A model generated the notes under the pieces. That model worked only from the letters and a program-made list of their open reading frames with translations, made no database searches and was not told the DNA's origin. A DNA stretch of 64,000 nt from Gonapodya sp. JEL0774. Its lineage: Eukaryota; Monoblepharomycota; Monoblepharidomycetes; Monoblepharidales; Gonapodyaceae. Shown here piece after piece: positions 33,118 through 45,195 of the stretch. The stretch covers positions 1 through 64,000 of the forward strand of contig JADIIX010000131.1 in assembly GCA_027604505.1 (NCBI GenBank). The letters are read 5' to 3'. Each line of letters starts with the position of its first letter. Position 1 is the first letter of the stretch. Both the position numbers and the translations under genes were made by a program.

Positions 33118-35446
33118 TCAAGCCGTAGCAACGGCAGCCTTCTCCCAGGTCTGCGCTTCGCCAACGCCGTGGAACAGGAACGGCAAGGGCGAAGTCTTGG
33201 CGTGCTCGTCAGCGAGTGGCTTGATCCCACACATGACGTCTTCGAGCTTGACCAGCTGCTCCACCTTGATGCCGGCTCCAACATCCGCGACAGGACCTTC
33301 GCGAACGTAGTCAGACTAGAACACATGTGGAACAAGGGCTCAGTATCGTTCCACCACGCAAGAGTGCGAGGTGCTCGCTCCGACGCACGACACGACACTC
33401 ACCGTGTACTTGAGACCACGCTCCGCCCAAATCGTGCAGAGCGCCTCAACCAACTCGTCCATCATCTCCGGAGTGTGACCCGGGGTGGGGGTGATGCGAA
33501 GGCGCTCCTCACCCCTGGGGACAGTGGGGTAGTTGATACTCTGGACGTAGATGCCGAATCTCACGAGAAGCTCATCCGAGACCTGCTTGGCATCTTCTGC
33601 GTTCCCAACGAGCACAGGGACGATGTGACTTGGGTTGGGAATAACAGGAATATCGCGCTCCTCGAGGTGCTTCTTGAGCTCGCGCACATTGAGCTGCTGA
33701 CCCGCACGCTCAACCTGAGAAACTTTGAGGTGACGGACAGAGTGGAGGCAACCCGCGACCGTCGCCGGTGGAAGAGAGGTCGTGAAAATAAAGCCGGGGG
33801 CGTAAGAGCGCACCATGTCCACGAGCCTCGCCGAGCTATTGGATGCACCAAAGAGAACGCACGCACGCATTAGAAGCATCCCTTCCAACAAATTGCAGTG
33901 TTCCACTATACTCACGCAGCAATGTAGCCACCAACGACACCATAAGCCTTAGCAAGAGTCCCCGTAATAATATCAACACGGTGCATCTGATTGATGTACT
34001 CCGCCACACCCGCACCATGCTCCCCATACATTCCCACCGCGTGAACCTCGTCCAAGAACGTGATGGCACCATACTTTTCGGCAAGGTCGCATATCTCCTT
34101 AATCGGACCAAGGGAACCGCACATAGAATAAACTGTTGGGAAAATTTTTGTGGCAGGATGAGTGCCATGGATAAAAGAAATTAGGAAGGCTATCAATCAG
34201 ACAATCACCAGACTCAAATGCAATCAATTTAGGAGTCTCCTTCGGAATGGACTTGAGCAATTCCTCCAAGTGCTCCAAGTCATTGTGCCTAAAAATCATC
34301 TTCTTCGCCCCAGAGTGTTTGATCCCGTCAATCATAGAAGCATGGTTCTTCGCGTCCGATAGAATAACGCAACCAGGAAGCTTTCCACACACGGTTGTAA
34401 GAGTAGCATCGTTTGCCACAAAACACGATGAGAAGACGAGCGCTGATTCCTTTCCGTGCAGAGATGCAAGTTCCGCCTCCAGGCTGAGGTGAAGCTGAGC
34501 GTTGCCAGCAATGTTACGAGTACCACCGGCTCCAGCACCATAAGTGTCAAGGGTGTGCCTAGTTTGTTGAAAAGTTGATGTGTAATCAGTCACGACTCAT
34601 TGTGCATTTGGGAGTGGATGCCTAGATCTCACTTCATGGTCTCCAGAACAGGCTTGTTCCGACCCATACCCAAATAATCGTTGCTGCACCACACGTTAAC
34701 GAGATCTCCTTTGCCAGTGTGGGCAACGGGGAACTTGGCCGCAAGCCGGTTGATGCTGAGACACATAGTATGCAACAGAGTCGCGCGTTTCAAATGGCGG
34801 GCAGCAAACACCGCAAAATCGCCAGTACTCACTTGTTAAAGTACCTGTACGACTTGTCTTTGTGCTTCTTGTCCAGCTCTTGAGTGTAGAAAGCCTCGTA
34901 GTTGAAGACTCCGTTTTGGACAAGCTTGCCCTGCTCATGCTCAACAGTTGCATGCTTGTGGCTGTCGGAGTGCTTAACGTGCGGCTGAGAGTGTCCGTGG
35001 TGCGAATGCGCGGCAGAGACTGCCTCGGGCCGGTGGACCGCTGCACCTGTCACAATGGCCCGACGAGTCACCACCCGAAAATTTGTCTCCCACTGGTTCA
35101 TGTACAACTCACTCATCGAGTGCGGAACGGCTGTCGCCTTAAGCGGCATGGTCTCATGTGGAAATGGACACTTGCCAGAGGCAGAGAAAGGGCGCTTCTG
35201 GCCCTCGGAAGCGGTTGCAGAGGGCGCTGAGCTGACACCCTTGGACTCGAGAGCAGGGCCCATGATGGGGCATTTCGTGGCATGAGCCAGCAGCACCGAG
35301 CTGTTACGTGCAGTTCCGGCAGTCGTGGAGATGGAGCGCACGACAGGGCGCGACGATGGCATTGCTGCCAGAGTCCGCAGGGTCTGGGCAGGGGTCTGCT
35401 TGAGGAAGGGGCAGAGAGACTTTCCAGCGAGGGCAATCTGCTCCAT
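33118..35446 (-). CDS. HEM1: 5-aminolevulinate synthase, mitochondrial
   Basis: PLP enzyme condensing glycine and succinyl-CoA, the first step of heme synthesis, in the mitochondrial matrix. The chosen start is ATG 35446 ([17 protein letters not shown]). The leader contains three Cys-Pro heme regulatory motifs (SLCPFLK, TKCPIMG, GKCPFPH) plus a His-rich linker ([20 protein letters not shown]). The catalytic core runs from [20 protein letters not shown] through [38 protein letters not shown] and [17 protein letters not shown] (PLP-binding Lys in TLAKAYG) to [12 protein letters not shown] and [10 protein letters not shown]. The final exon (33315-33118) follows acceptor TTCTAG and encodes [15 protein letters not shown] to the stop. 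An in-frame upstream ATG at 35620 would add a less mitochondrial-looking extension. The three motifs suggest heme feedback on import or stability, as in other ALA synthases. Confidence 0.97.
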
Positions 35447-35854
35447 TGATGCAAATTCTGTGCAAATTTGATGGAGAGTGGCAAGGAGAAGAAGGCACTG
35501 GGTCAGGTGGGGCTTCGAAAAGTTCGGAACCTCGATCTTGCATCGGCTGGAGACAAGGTGGACAGGCTCCAACATCCGGGGATTCCGGAATATGGGACAG
35601 GCCGACATCGCGCTGTTCATCTACGTACCTTTGATAAGTAGAAGGAAACGAGTGTGGTCTCACCAAAGTGTGTGCGGTGATCTGTGTGACAACAGCCGCT
35701 CCGAAGAAAAAATGACCATAAGGGGCTTGGGTCAAGCCGTCACAGCCCCCCAACAATTATTTGTGCGTTCACCACAAGTAGTTCTCGAAATCGTATCGTA
35801 CGAAATGTATGTTGCAGAATGGGTAAAACTAGGTGATTCTACTGTTCATTTTTC
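35447..35854. other. Upstream region of HEM1
   Basis: About 400 bases between the HEM1 start and the end of the PIG-U gene, both on the minus strand. It contains the HEM1 promoter/leader. The HEM1 frame stays open up to 35620. Confidence 0.5.
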
Positions 35855-38202
35855 TCAGGAATGGCGTGCGACCACTCCTCGGAGCCCCCCATTTGTCCTT
35901 TCCCACTCTCGCCGAAGCTAACACAACGGCAAAAGGTTCCCGAAATTGACAAAAGTTCCGTGAAAAGGAATATAAATAGAAGTAAAATATTTGTGACTGA
36001 GTTCACTCACATGAGCCATCCCCGAATCCACGAGCAAGACGACCTGGGCGACCCCAACCACGAGCGTCGCAGCGTAGAGGTAATTTGAGTTTGCTCGACC
36101 CTGGTAGATCCACAAGAAGTGGAATGTCGGGGGTAGCATCAAACATACGGGGGTCACAAAGAGCAGGGTGACCGTTTGCCGCATGTCTGAAATGTGGAGA
36201 GTTTGTGCAAAATGCCGACACAAAAAGTGATAGGGATCAAAGAAGCCACGGTCCAATAGCGGTAAACGTTGAGTATGTCAGAAACTCCATGGTGACGACC
36301 CACATTTCATCACCTCAGGATGCAAGCTGAAGAGAGACAGATAGAGCACCATGTCCAGTACGGACGGGTACGACTTTGTAATCGCCATTATCAGCGATAG
36401 AATGTACGCAGCAAAGAGAGGATGCGTCCTACATGAACACAAAACAATGAAGGCGTCAGGGAGATGGCACATTCAGTTAAATTCGGAAATCCTGTTTGAA
36501 GACAATCACTGACTTCATGCGAACAGCAACTGGTACACCAAACACAACAACAAGCAGGTTGAAAACCCCCACAAAGAACGTTCGGAATTCGTCAAAAATT
36601 TCAATGTTAAAGTACCACCAGAGTCCAACGTTTGGGGAAAGGTCCGGCGCGGAAAGTCTTTGCATCGACACATCATTTGATTACGGTAAGACACTTGGTG
36701 CAATTTAAAAGATGGACTCCGTACCCTCACATGACACCATAGGTTGATCCGAGGAATTCCCACGAGCGGCCCATGAGCTCGTACGAGAGGTAAATGAGAA
36801 TCACGAGAAATGTGACGAGAAGCACACCACAATTTACGAAGATTGGGAGCTGCGGAGCCCACGTTGACATTATGACGAATCTGCCATGAGTCCGGGGAAC
36901 ACAGACGAGTACACACCTTGGGGTTCACACCGGCCAGTAGGAGTACACACGGGCCAAGCAACACGATGGGGTAGAGCGAGAGGTAGGTCGCGAACGACAG
37001 GAAGAGCATCGAGAGCGACCGCTTGCCTGTTGGACAGCGTGGTTACCTTACGAAATCACAAAATCCGACACCCTCACAGAAATGAGGGCTTCCGCAGATA
37101 GCAATTTCACCTACCCTTGACCGAAAAATACAACGCACCGACAACTGCGGCGTTTGCGAACACGGCCGACGACCTTCCCACGCATCCTGCTATTGCAAGT
37201 GGATTCAAGGAGTGAAGGGCTGCAACGAGCTCCGGAAACGACTCCTCATCAATTGGACGAGTTGGGTCCAGCGGGAGCTCCTTGGCGGGAAAACGGTGTG
37301 TGGTCCCTTGAAAGAGGTCGTCCTCGGAACCAGTTGATCCCAAGTCTTTGAACAGGGGAACACCCTGTGTGGAGTCTAGTTTTGTGCGGGGCTCGCGATT
37401 GTGGCTCAGCTCAGTGTTTCGTTGCGACAACTTGGGATCGGAGCGGTCGTTAGTTGTTCCGTCGAGAGCAAGCTCGGCCCACACGGGGGGGCCTCGAGGT
37501 TCCCAGCGCTCGGACTTTTGTAAAATGAGCTTGTATCGGGCCATGCGGAGAAGGGCGAGAGAGGTTAGTGCGTCGGTGCCGGAGAAGAGAAGGGGGGAAA
37601 CGATGGAAGGGAACTTGGAGAGGACATGGAAAACTAGAAGGAGGAAGGGGGCCTAAACAGGGCAACGCTGCTTGGAGAGGTGCATTTCAATTAACGTACG
37701 GTAGAGAAATCGCTTACCTGGTGGAATATCCCTCCATCATACGGGGAGATTCCATGCTCAAAGAGGAAGACACCCTCCTTGACTTCCGGACCCAGAGGCA
37801 TTAAAGATTTTCATTCACGTAAAACGAAAGTAGCACGCAATAAGTTTCATGGTAGAGAGGAGAATTTTCGGCACGCGAGTAGATATCGGTCTCACGTCTT
37901 TTAAAGCTGGTTACCGGTGTCGCTATCTCGAATCTCTCCTCAAGAATGTCGGACAGGCCAGTGAACAGGAAAATGAACATCCTGAAAATAAATCCGGCAT
38001 GGATCGCGTATTTGAGGTAGGGCAGAAGGAATAGGGAAGTTGGGGGTACAATGTGGGGGTTTGGGATGGCAGGCCGAGAGTTCGCTGGATCCGGACGTCG
38101 CGGAGCAGAAGCGAGTTGTGAAACGAGAGACGACAAGGATACAGAGCCTCGTTGGGGATGAAGACTGGACCCTGGCTTGTTCAAACGTCCGTTCGGGAAC
38201 AT
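35855..38202 (-). CDS. GAB1: GPI transamidase subunit PIG-U/Gab1
   Basis: A polytopic ER membrane subunit of the complex that attaches GPI anchors. Exons in order match PIG-U: TGLSDILEERFEIATPVTSF, GVFLFEHGISPYDGGIFHQ, APFLLLVFHVLSKFPSIVSP with LLFSGTDALTSLALL, a segment with FPELVAALHSLNPLAIAGCV, LFLSFATYLSLYPIVLLGPC, APDLSPNVGLWWYFNIEIFD, ITKSYPSVLDMVLYLSLFSL, and FHFLWIYQGRANSNYLYAAT. The last exon (35917-35855, acceptor GTGTTAG) encodes LRREWERTNGG, equivalent to the LRREY tail of the human protein. The N-terminus is the uncertain part: the frame is open to ATG 38202, but an intron ending TTTTCAG at about 37981 could exist. Compared with the human protein there is a longer polar loop (about 37300-37500). 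Confidence 0.92.
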
Positions 38203-38809
38203 TAGCAGCAGGTGTGGGGGTTGTCTTATTTGGGTATGAAACCGATGAGACAATTTCTTTGTTCCCTGCTGGTTCAAATACAACCCCAACAACGGGCATC
38301 TTCGAGCATGCAGATGAGTCAAGAGAATCATAAAAGTAACTTTGAGGGCCCACACAGCTCAAACCAATTCAGGATTAGAAATGACATGCAGGTGATATGG
38401 CAGATATATGGCAGAGATGGGGAAAGGGGTCAGGAAATAGTTCGTTACTCAAAATACTTTGCAGACATTTGCAGTGGCTGAAAGAGTCTGGAAACAATTC
38501 AGATTTGTTTAGATGATCAAAGGATGAAAGACCAGAGATTCGATGTGTGGCGCAGTCTGAGATGGACTTGGTTGAAAAGCAGAGCATTCCCAGACCAAAT
38601 CACCGGACCCGGACGCCAGCGCTCAGCTCACAGCGTTCACGTGCCGAAATCCGCTGTCTCGTACCAAGTTGGACGATTTCGTGGAACAGCAGCCCCGAAT
38701 CAACGCCTGCGACGCTGTCTGATCTGCGACGCCCCCTCCACCCTCCTCTCATCTCAGACAGAGGTCTACCCATCCACCTTCGCAAACTCCAAAAAACAAA
38801 CACTGGTTC
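38203..38809. other. Divergent promoter region
   Basis: Lies between PIG-U (minus) and the GATA/NET gene (plus). Open frames present have no family support. Likely regulatory DNA and leaders for both. Confidence 0.5.
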
Positions 38810-40421
38810 ATGTCTCCGCGTCCTGGAAGCTCTTCTAAGCGTGGAAAGGCCGATGACGATGATGACTTTTCGTCTGGTTCGCCAAATAGAAAGAGGCCCA
38901 AGGTTAAGCTGCTCAAAGACCTTGGCTCGGGCGACGAGAAGCCCAAAAGCAGTCGCAAAAGAGCTCCACAGAATCGAGTATGTGGTGAGTACTGCTCCAG
39001 ACTTAGTTCTCGTTGGTGGCGCCGGTGATGGGTGCGCCAAGTGGAATCCCAGGGAGCGGGCGTTGTGACTTGGGTGGGATAATGCACTGCAACAAGCCGG
39101 CCATCACAAGGCGCCTCAATTAGACCTGCCTACTACATACCAATAATGTCCTATGGTCTTTCGCATCTGGTGTTCTGTGTCACTTGCATCGTTGATGCTC
39201 GAAGGGAGTTTGGGACGAATGCCGCCACTGACCACACAAATTTTCTTCATTCCACTGCGCTCCACTACCCAAATGTGAAATTTACTTATTTTTTTGTTGT
39301 GATCCTGTGCCGGGACACGTCTGGCCTTGGCTTCGCACCTGTTCCCCGCACTTCCCTCAGAGTATTGCGGAGCCACCGAAACCCCTATCTGGCGTCGGGG
39401 ACCCCACGGCAAAGGAACTCTCTGTAATCGCTGTGGCGTCAAATGGATGACCGGAAAGATTGTTCTGGATGAAGAGGGCAACCTAAAGTACATCGGAGGT
39501 GCCCCACAATACGCTCAGCGCAAGCAGACCCGAGTCATGAACCGCAACGGAACGGGCAAGAAGAAAAGTGATGGAGGGGCTTCCTCGGCTGACGACATTG
39601 CTCGACCAAAGCCGGTCGGCCAACTCGTGAGGCCTCCGCCTGGTCCATTGCGGCCGCTGCCCCCCATTCGAGCAGGTCATCCGAGCTCGTACATGTCGGA
39701 AGCTGCTGAGCTGCTTTCTTACGAGCGGAAGAAACTCCTCTCTGATGCGATCGGCCACCTTTCGGATGACCACATCGACGAGGTCGTTGAGATCATCAAG
39801 ATGCGCGTACCTGACCTACCAACGTCCCAGCAACCCGATGACGAGGACGAAGAAGAGATAGAATTGGATATGGACACCATTGATCAGGCTACGTTGCAGC
39901 TACTCTATACGTACGTGGAGAAAATTGGAATCATCAAGGACGGCAGGCTCGTTGGCGGCGACTCCGAAACACCCATGAACGTCGTTACACCGATGAACTC
40001 ACTTCTCGGCCCTGAGTTCGCTTTCAATGGCTCGCAGGATCCTTCGTTTGCCCCTCACGGTTCTATTGTTCCGACGTTTGGGGTTCAAACCACTCGTCCC
40101 ACCCCCCGCAACCTCCCACCATATCCACCTCCCCTTGGGGCAGCTCGGTCCGCCATCGGTGCTGGTGCTAACGGCATTCCGTCAGGCTTTGTGGCTGCGG
40201 GTGTTGACGCTATGGGTGGCCTGGAAGGAATTAAGAGTCGGAGCACAAGCGACGACATCGATACTAGTTCAGGACGGGAAGGGGACGGATCCAGCATCAA
40301 AGATGACGATATGACGAGAGATGGTGATGTGAAAGATGAAGACATCTCGGACCGGGAGGACGAGGATTCTGGGGACGATGCAGAAGATCGGGAAGGGGAC
40401 GGGGACGAAGCAGTCATGTGA
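38810..40421 (+). CDS. GATA-type zinc finger plus NET domain protein
   Basis: Two exons (38810-38984 and 39361-40421) give about 411 residues. Exon 1 starts [20 protein letters not shown] and contains a basic KRPKVKLLK nuclear-signal-like run. The phase-1 splice (TGTG|gtgagt ... CCCTCAG|AG) rebuilds the first Cys pair of a GATA finger, C-EY-C, followed by [18 protein letters not shown] and CNRC (C-x2-C-x18-C-x2-C). After a basic/Pro linker there is a domain with [53 protein letters not shown] and VEK, which matches the NET (extra-terminal) domain of BET proteins. No bromodomain is seen. The C-terminus is an acidic tail. GATA fingers bind DNA, and NET domains recruit short basic/hydrophobic peptides of chromatin regulators, so a DNA-bound recruiter is a reasonable inference. 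Confidence 0.87.
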
Positions 40422-40724
40422 CGGAGGTTGGACCTCGAATCGTTGATCATACGAGATGTTGGCGCCTCGGAACGTTGATTGGACGGAAAGTACTAAAACG
40501 GAAAACGGATGAAAACCGCACTTAATGCGTCGCGCACAGCGAAACTTCGTAGTCACAAATGTAATGCAGATCCGTTTCTTTTTGTTGCTATATAATCGTG
40601 CTTCGTGTAGATACAATCATCACTCTTTTCGGGGTATCGTGAAGTTGGACCGCACATTACAGGTGAATGGTCGACGAATGCCAATGCAAACATTAATGAG
40701 CAAAACATGAAATATCAACCCCTG
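40422..40724. other. Intergenic between convergent genes
   Basis: 3' flanks of the GATA/NET gene and MDM31. AT-rich; no gene seen. Confidence 0.5.
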
Positions 40725-43700
40725 TCAGACGGGGAATGGTGCAGGATGGAACTCTTCAGGTTTAAGAGCGGCCCATGGTTTCGCTCCACGAAACGAGTCG
40801 TACAAGTCCCTAGCGTCGTAATACCTCAGCTCATGCAATGAAAACAGACGGCACAAAACGCGAAATCCGCACCTTACGTTCTTCGCCACACTGCGCAAGC
40901 TCCAAATGCCTACACGTCGAATGCGCTTGACGCGTTCCCGGTCGTCCTCCATTAACGCGACGACTCCCTTACCCATCCCGTCCGCAAACTTGTCATAGAG
41001 ATAAGCATCAAAGACGGTCCAAGCTCCATGGAAGTGAGACTGGAAAAAAATTCGTCAACCACGGCGGGCACTTTCTCTCGTTCGGATCAAATGCACCAAC
41101 CATTGGAACTGTGAGGCTCATCTCAATGGGTACCAATGTTCTGTGCGCATTCATGTATGCCACTAATGGTCGCACCATAGTTCCTTGTAAGTAACCGATT
41201 TCCGGTGTGGCCAGTGGGACTGCGGCCTTGAGATTGTTCATCCGGATGCGGTAAAAAAACTGAACAGTCTGTTCGTCTGCAAAGATTGGAGGATCTGCGG
41301 AAGAATGAGGCACTGGTCGTCCTGTCGAGTCCGTGATATGTGATGTGGCAGCAGAGGCTTGAGCTACTGTCATATCCGAGTGAACACGGGCTGCAGCCTT
41401 CACTCGGTTCTGTTGATGCATCTTCCGCCATAGAGGATTTTGCATGAAAACATCTTCGACAGACTCTTCTATGCGTGTCTGAAGCGTTCGACCGGGAGTA
41501 CTCTCCTCGTTATGATGTATGAGCACGGGGAGCTCCCCATCGATAGTTGCTTTGATATCCCTCACGACAGGGTCTGTGATAATGGATTGAGCAGCATTTT
41601 GCGGTGTGGACACTACATCCGATCCATCTGCTTTGTCTTGTATCCGATCAATTATATCCTTTGCCTCGTGCGCCACAACACCTAGGATAGAATTTAGAGG
41701 ATTGGAGGAAGGGAGAAGAATCTTGCAGTCAATATCAACGTTCCCGCTCGTGATCCAAGCAAACGGCCCTATTGTATTGTTGTTGAGGTGGTCTATTGGA
41801 ACATGGTCGATTCGCGCGTGAGTCTGAATTTCAAACTGCATGTTGGGGATTCGATCACAGGAAAAGGTCCAGCAAACTGGAACCTACCAGAACGGTACCC
41901 GGAGGACATCGTGCAAGGAGCTCGTCGTCTTCAAGAGTCCAGTTCTCAGCCACACCCCGTGATCCAGCGCTGATGGCTCTCGGCAAGTCTGCACTCCCAG
42001 TGCCAAACTTCCTTTTCCTGAGACTAAACAAACAATTATCAAACATTCCAACCATTGCATCGGCGTTCAATAAGTCAAACAAGAACCACTCCCACCGCAA
42101 TTGTGGGGTTTCGAGATTAAATACTGAGAGTGTAAACGGTCGGAAATTGGGTTGATAAACGGTAACAAGGACATCTTGTACCGTGAACCGATCCATCTCG
42201 AAGAATCCAGGTACGTTTGCTGCCCGCGAGACATCCGCGGACCAATTTATCCCAGTGAAATCGACATGTCGCCTGTCGATAACACCTTGGACGTTCTTGA
42301 TCGCACAGTCTTTGACGAGACCCTTTCCTGCGGAGCCAAGTTTCCGAGTGATCATGAAGAAGTGAACATAGTACACCCCGACATCCGTCTCACCTTCGAG
42401 AGCACGCCATAGGCTCAGAGTGAGATCCAGTTCTCCGATTAAAACTTCGAAAACCATGAAATTTTTCTCCGAGCGAATGAGCCCGGTTTCTTCATCGAAC
42501 TCATCCCCAGGTTCCACTTGGGCTCCGACCTTCCTTGCTGTCACCTTTTCGGGGTATTTCTTTCTCCAAAGATCGTAGTGACGTTTCTCCGATTCAAAAG
42601 TTCTTCGGACTGTGACGTTGTTAAGGCGAATGACCCCTTCACGCCATTGCGGTACGATTCCCGACTCAAAGGAGATGTCGGTCCATGTTATGTCGGAGAT
42701 ATACTGTGCAACGAGGCGAGAAATCATGTCTATAAACGTTATCATGTGACAGCAATCAAGTTAGATTAGCAACTCCCACTTGTTGCGATTAGGCTCGATA
42801 ACGTACCTTGGAAAGGGAGACTATTGATCACCATCAATATCAAGCTAATGAAGGTCGTGGTGGCCACCAGAATGAAGAAAAACTGGCTAAACACCATCAA
42901 GCTGATGACAGCCAGTATGTCATCCGCCCGCCATGCACGCCAAGTGTGTCCTAAGAGAACCATTCGCACACGGAGTTTCAATCGAGGCCAGAAACCTTGG
43001 GCAGCTTTGACGAGGTCTGCCATCTTGGGTGGATGTTGCAGCATCTCTGCAGACCTTAAAGATGCCGAGTAGATACGCGAAGAAACTTGGGAAGCTGATG
43101 TGAAAAGTGCTGATGCTGTGGTGACTGGCTTCGCAGGCGCCTTCGTGGCTGCGGTGGGTTCGTCTTGTTCGGATTTAGTATCATGTGCAGGATCAGACTC
43201 CGATTGCAGGGAGGATGATCGCATTGCCCGACGTTGCCCGGTATCTCTAGCAGACAATGTTTCGGCGGTGGGTATTTGGCAAGGAATGGAAAATGACCGA
43301 TTGCGTGCAGCCATCGTCAGCGAGCGAGAGCAGAACCCTGAGTGGCGCATAGAAGAATACCCAAGGGGATTGTTGAGTGTTGGGTTTGTCCATAACAAGT
43401 CGGAGTTTGCGCAGGATCTCCTCAAATGAAGTCCAAGCGGGATTAGGCTGACATCATTCCGTTGGTCGATATTTGAGTGAGAAAACGTGCCTCGACGGGA
43501 ATATAGACCACGATCAAAGATCCATGACGTCTCTTCGATCTTGTCTGGTTTTCTGTCCTCCACTAGCAAACCAAAAGAGGCAGGCCCCGCATGTATTCCG
43601 TACGCATACGGCGGGGGGCGAATCCGCGTGGTGGAAAGTGAAGAGGGTTTGGGCAATGTTCGTCGCGACAGATTGCAGTTGATTCGAAGAAGCAACTTTC

Positions 43701-43740
43701 CCGACACGACGTGCGACTCCGAGAGCATGCGCATGCTCAT
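40725..43740 (-). CDS. MDM31: Mitochondrial inner membrane protein Mdm31/Mdm32 family
   Basis: Starts at ATG 43740 (MSMRMLSESHVVSGKLLLRI), a basic/Ser-rich mitochondrial presequence. A polar spacer leads to a hydrophobic segment (ILAVISLMVFSQFFFILVAT and LILMVINSLPF), i.e. a membrane helix pair. The next exon gives SDITWTDISFESGIVPQWRE, KNFMVFEVLIGELDLTLSLW, GVIDRRHVDFTG and the family hallmark LLNADAMVGMFDNCLFSLR. Further exons give THARIDHVPIDHLNNNTIGP with a GNVDIDCKILLPS strand and PPWLTNFFPVSLPW. The terminal exons encode YLYDKFADGMGKGVVALMED and, after a GTAAGG intron, LRYYDARDLYDSF ending at 40725. Fungal Mdm31/32 shape mitochondria, nucleoids and phospholipid transfer. Complete by comparison with the family; some internal joins are approximate. 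Confidence 0.93.
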
Positions 43741-43936
43741 CCCTGCAGCGATTCAGGAGAGTATGCACCCGCCGGCTTCAGCGAAACATGGTCCAGCTGC
43801 AACGCTACAACTGCCCTTGTTGTCTATTACTGTATGTACCTCATTCTCGTCATACAAGAGCCACTCACGGCACATGAGTAAACTTTTAGGCGCATAAAAT
43901 TTTTCTGAATGAATGCGGATGTAATATTTTTCGTGT

Positions 43937-45090
43937 TTAAGCGCCACCAATATTGAACAGCATCCCGCCCTTTCCAGTTGGGAGGTAAGACACATTCTTA
44001 GAGTTGGCCAGTGTCCCTGCAATCTCCTTGCTAGCTTCAATTCGGCGAAGCTCAACGAGCCCCATCCCAGCCTTTTGCAGGGAGTTTGAAATGAGCTCAG
44101 CCGCTTGTGCTTCACCCTCCGCACGAATAACAGCAGCCTGCTTCTCTTGCTCTGCCATCTCAACAACAAAACGGGCACGCTCAGCTTCTTGTTGAGCTGC
44201 AGGTTTCGAAAATAAGCGAGTGTTAAACCTCTCAATCTGACTGTGTATGTATCTCTTCAACACAAAGAAAACCAACCAATTTGCTTCTGCTCTACGGCTT
44301 TCGTAAAGTCCTGCCCGAAAGTCAAATGAGTCTGCAATCATGTTGTGAAGTGAGTTCAACGACCTTGAAGCAATATCTCATAGCGAGTGCACTACACTCA
44401 CAATCGAGACGTCCTCCAGGACAATGTTGAATTCCTTAGCCCTTTTCATCAGGTCCTCTCGAATACGGTGCGAAACCTGTTCAGGTGCTGCGCGTCGGAC
44501 AAGAGAAACTCGCGGTAGGCAGTGATTCTCTGTCACGTACCAGTTCTCGCTGAGTAATGAGCTCCCCTGCATCAAACTGCGCTACGATAGCCTTTAATAC
44601 CTCGTTCCCGATACTGGGTAGTACCCGTTCATCGTAGTCCAGACCAAGGTTTTGGTAAATCAGTGGTACTTGCGTGTAGTCAGGACGGTGGAGTACCCTC
44701 AAAGTCAACGAAACCATTTGCATGTCCTTGGAACCGGTATTTGTCGCAATATTGCGGGGACGTGTTCGAACATCCATCAGTATAGCGCGTTGGAGCCAGG
44801 GGACAAGAAAATGTGTTCCTTCCCCCACTGGCTCGGGGAGAACACCACGAACACGATCGAATAGAACCGCACGGTGGCCCCCTTGAACTATCAATTTGAA
44901 ATGTGCGGTTTATAATTGTGTAATGTTACCGAGTGAATGGTTGGGTCATTTCGATTCTTTACAAATTCAAAACTTCCGGCGACATACCATCGTACATGGA
45001 GTATTGAAGCCCTGTGATGGCCGCACCAATTGGAAGCGCCCAGCGCCCAAGGCGCTCTAAGAGAGCTGCGGCTGCCTGTTGTCCTGCCAT
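43937..45090 (-). CDS. PHB1: Prohibitin 1
   Basis: Ring-forming inner-membrane scaffold protein acting with prohibitin 2. ATG at 45090 ([20 protein letters not shown]) gives the short N-terminal anchor with [14 protein letters not shown]. The SPFH domain follows: [91 protein letters not shown]. Later exons give [20 protein letters not shown] and the coiled-coil [20 protein letters not shown] to [17 protein letters not shown] at 43937. Residues match the PHB1 rather than PHB2 branch. A few extra introns (around 44230-44360 and 44890-44980) interrupt it, and the exon around TFGPEF of other prohibitins is the least clear part. Confidence 0.95.
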
Positions 45091-45195
45091 GTTAGTTTTA
45101 TGCGTTGAAGTTAGCACACGTGTCCATCGGGGGCACAGAACTGTGGTTGTGTCGATGTGCACATCGAGGTATCTCAAGAAATAATCTCTATTATT

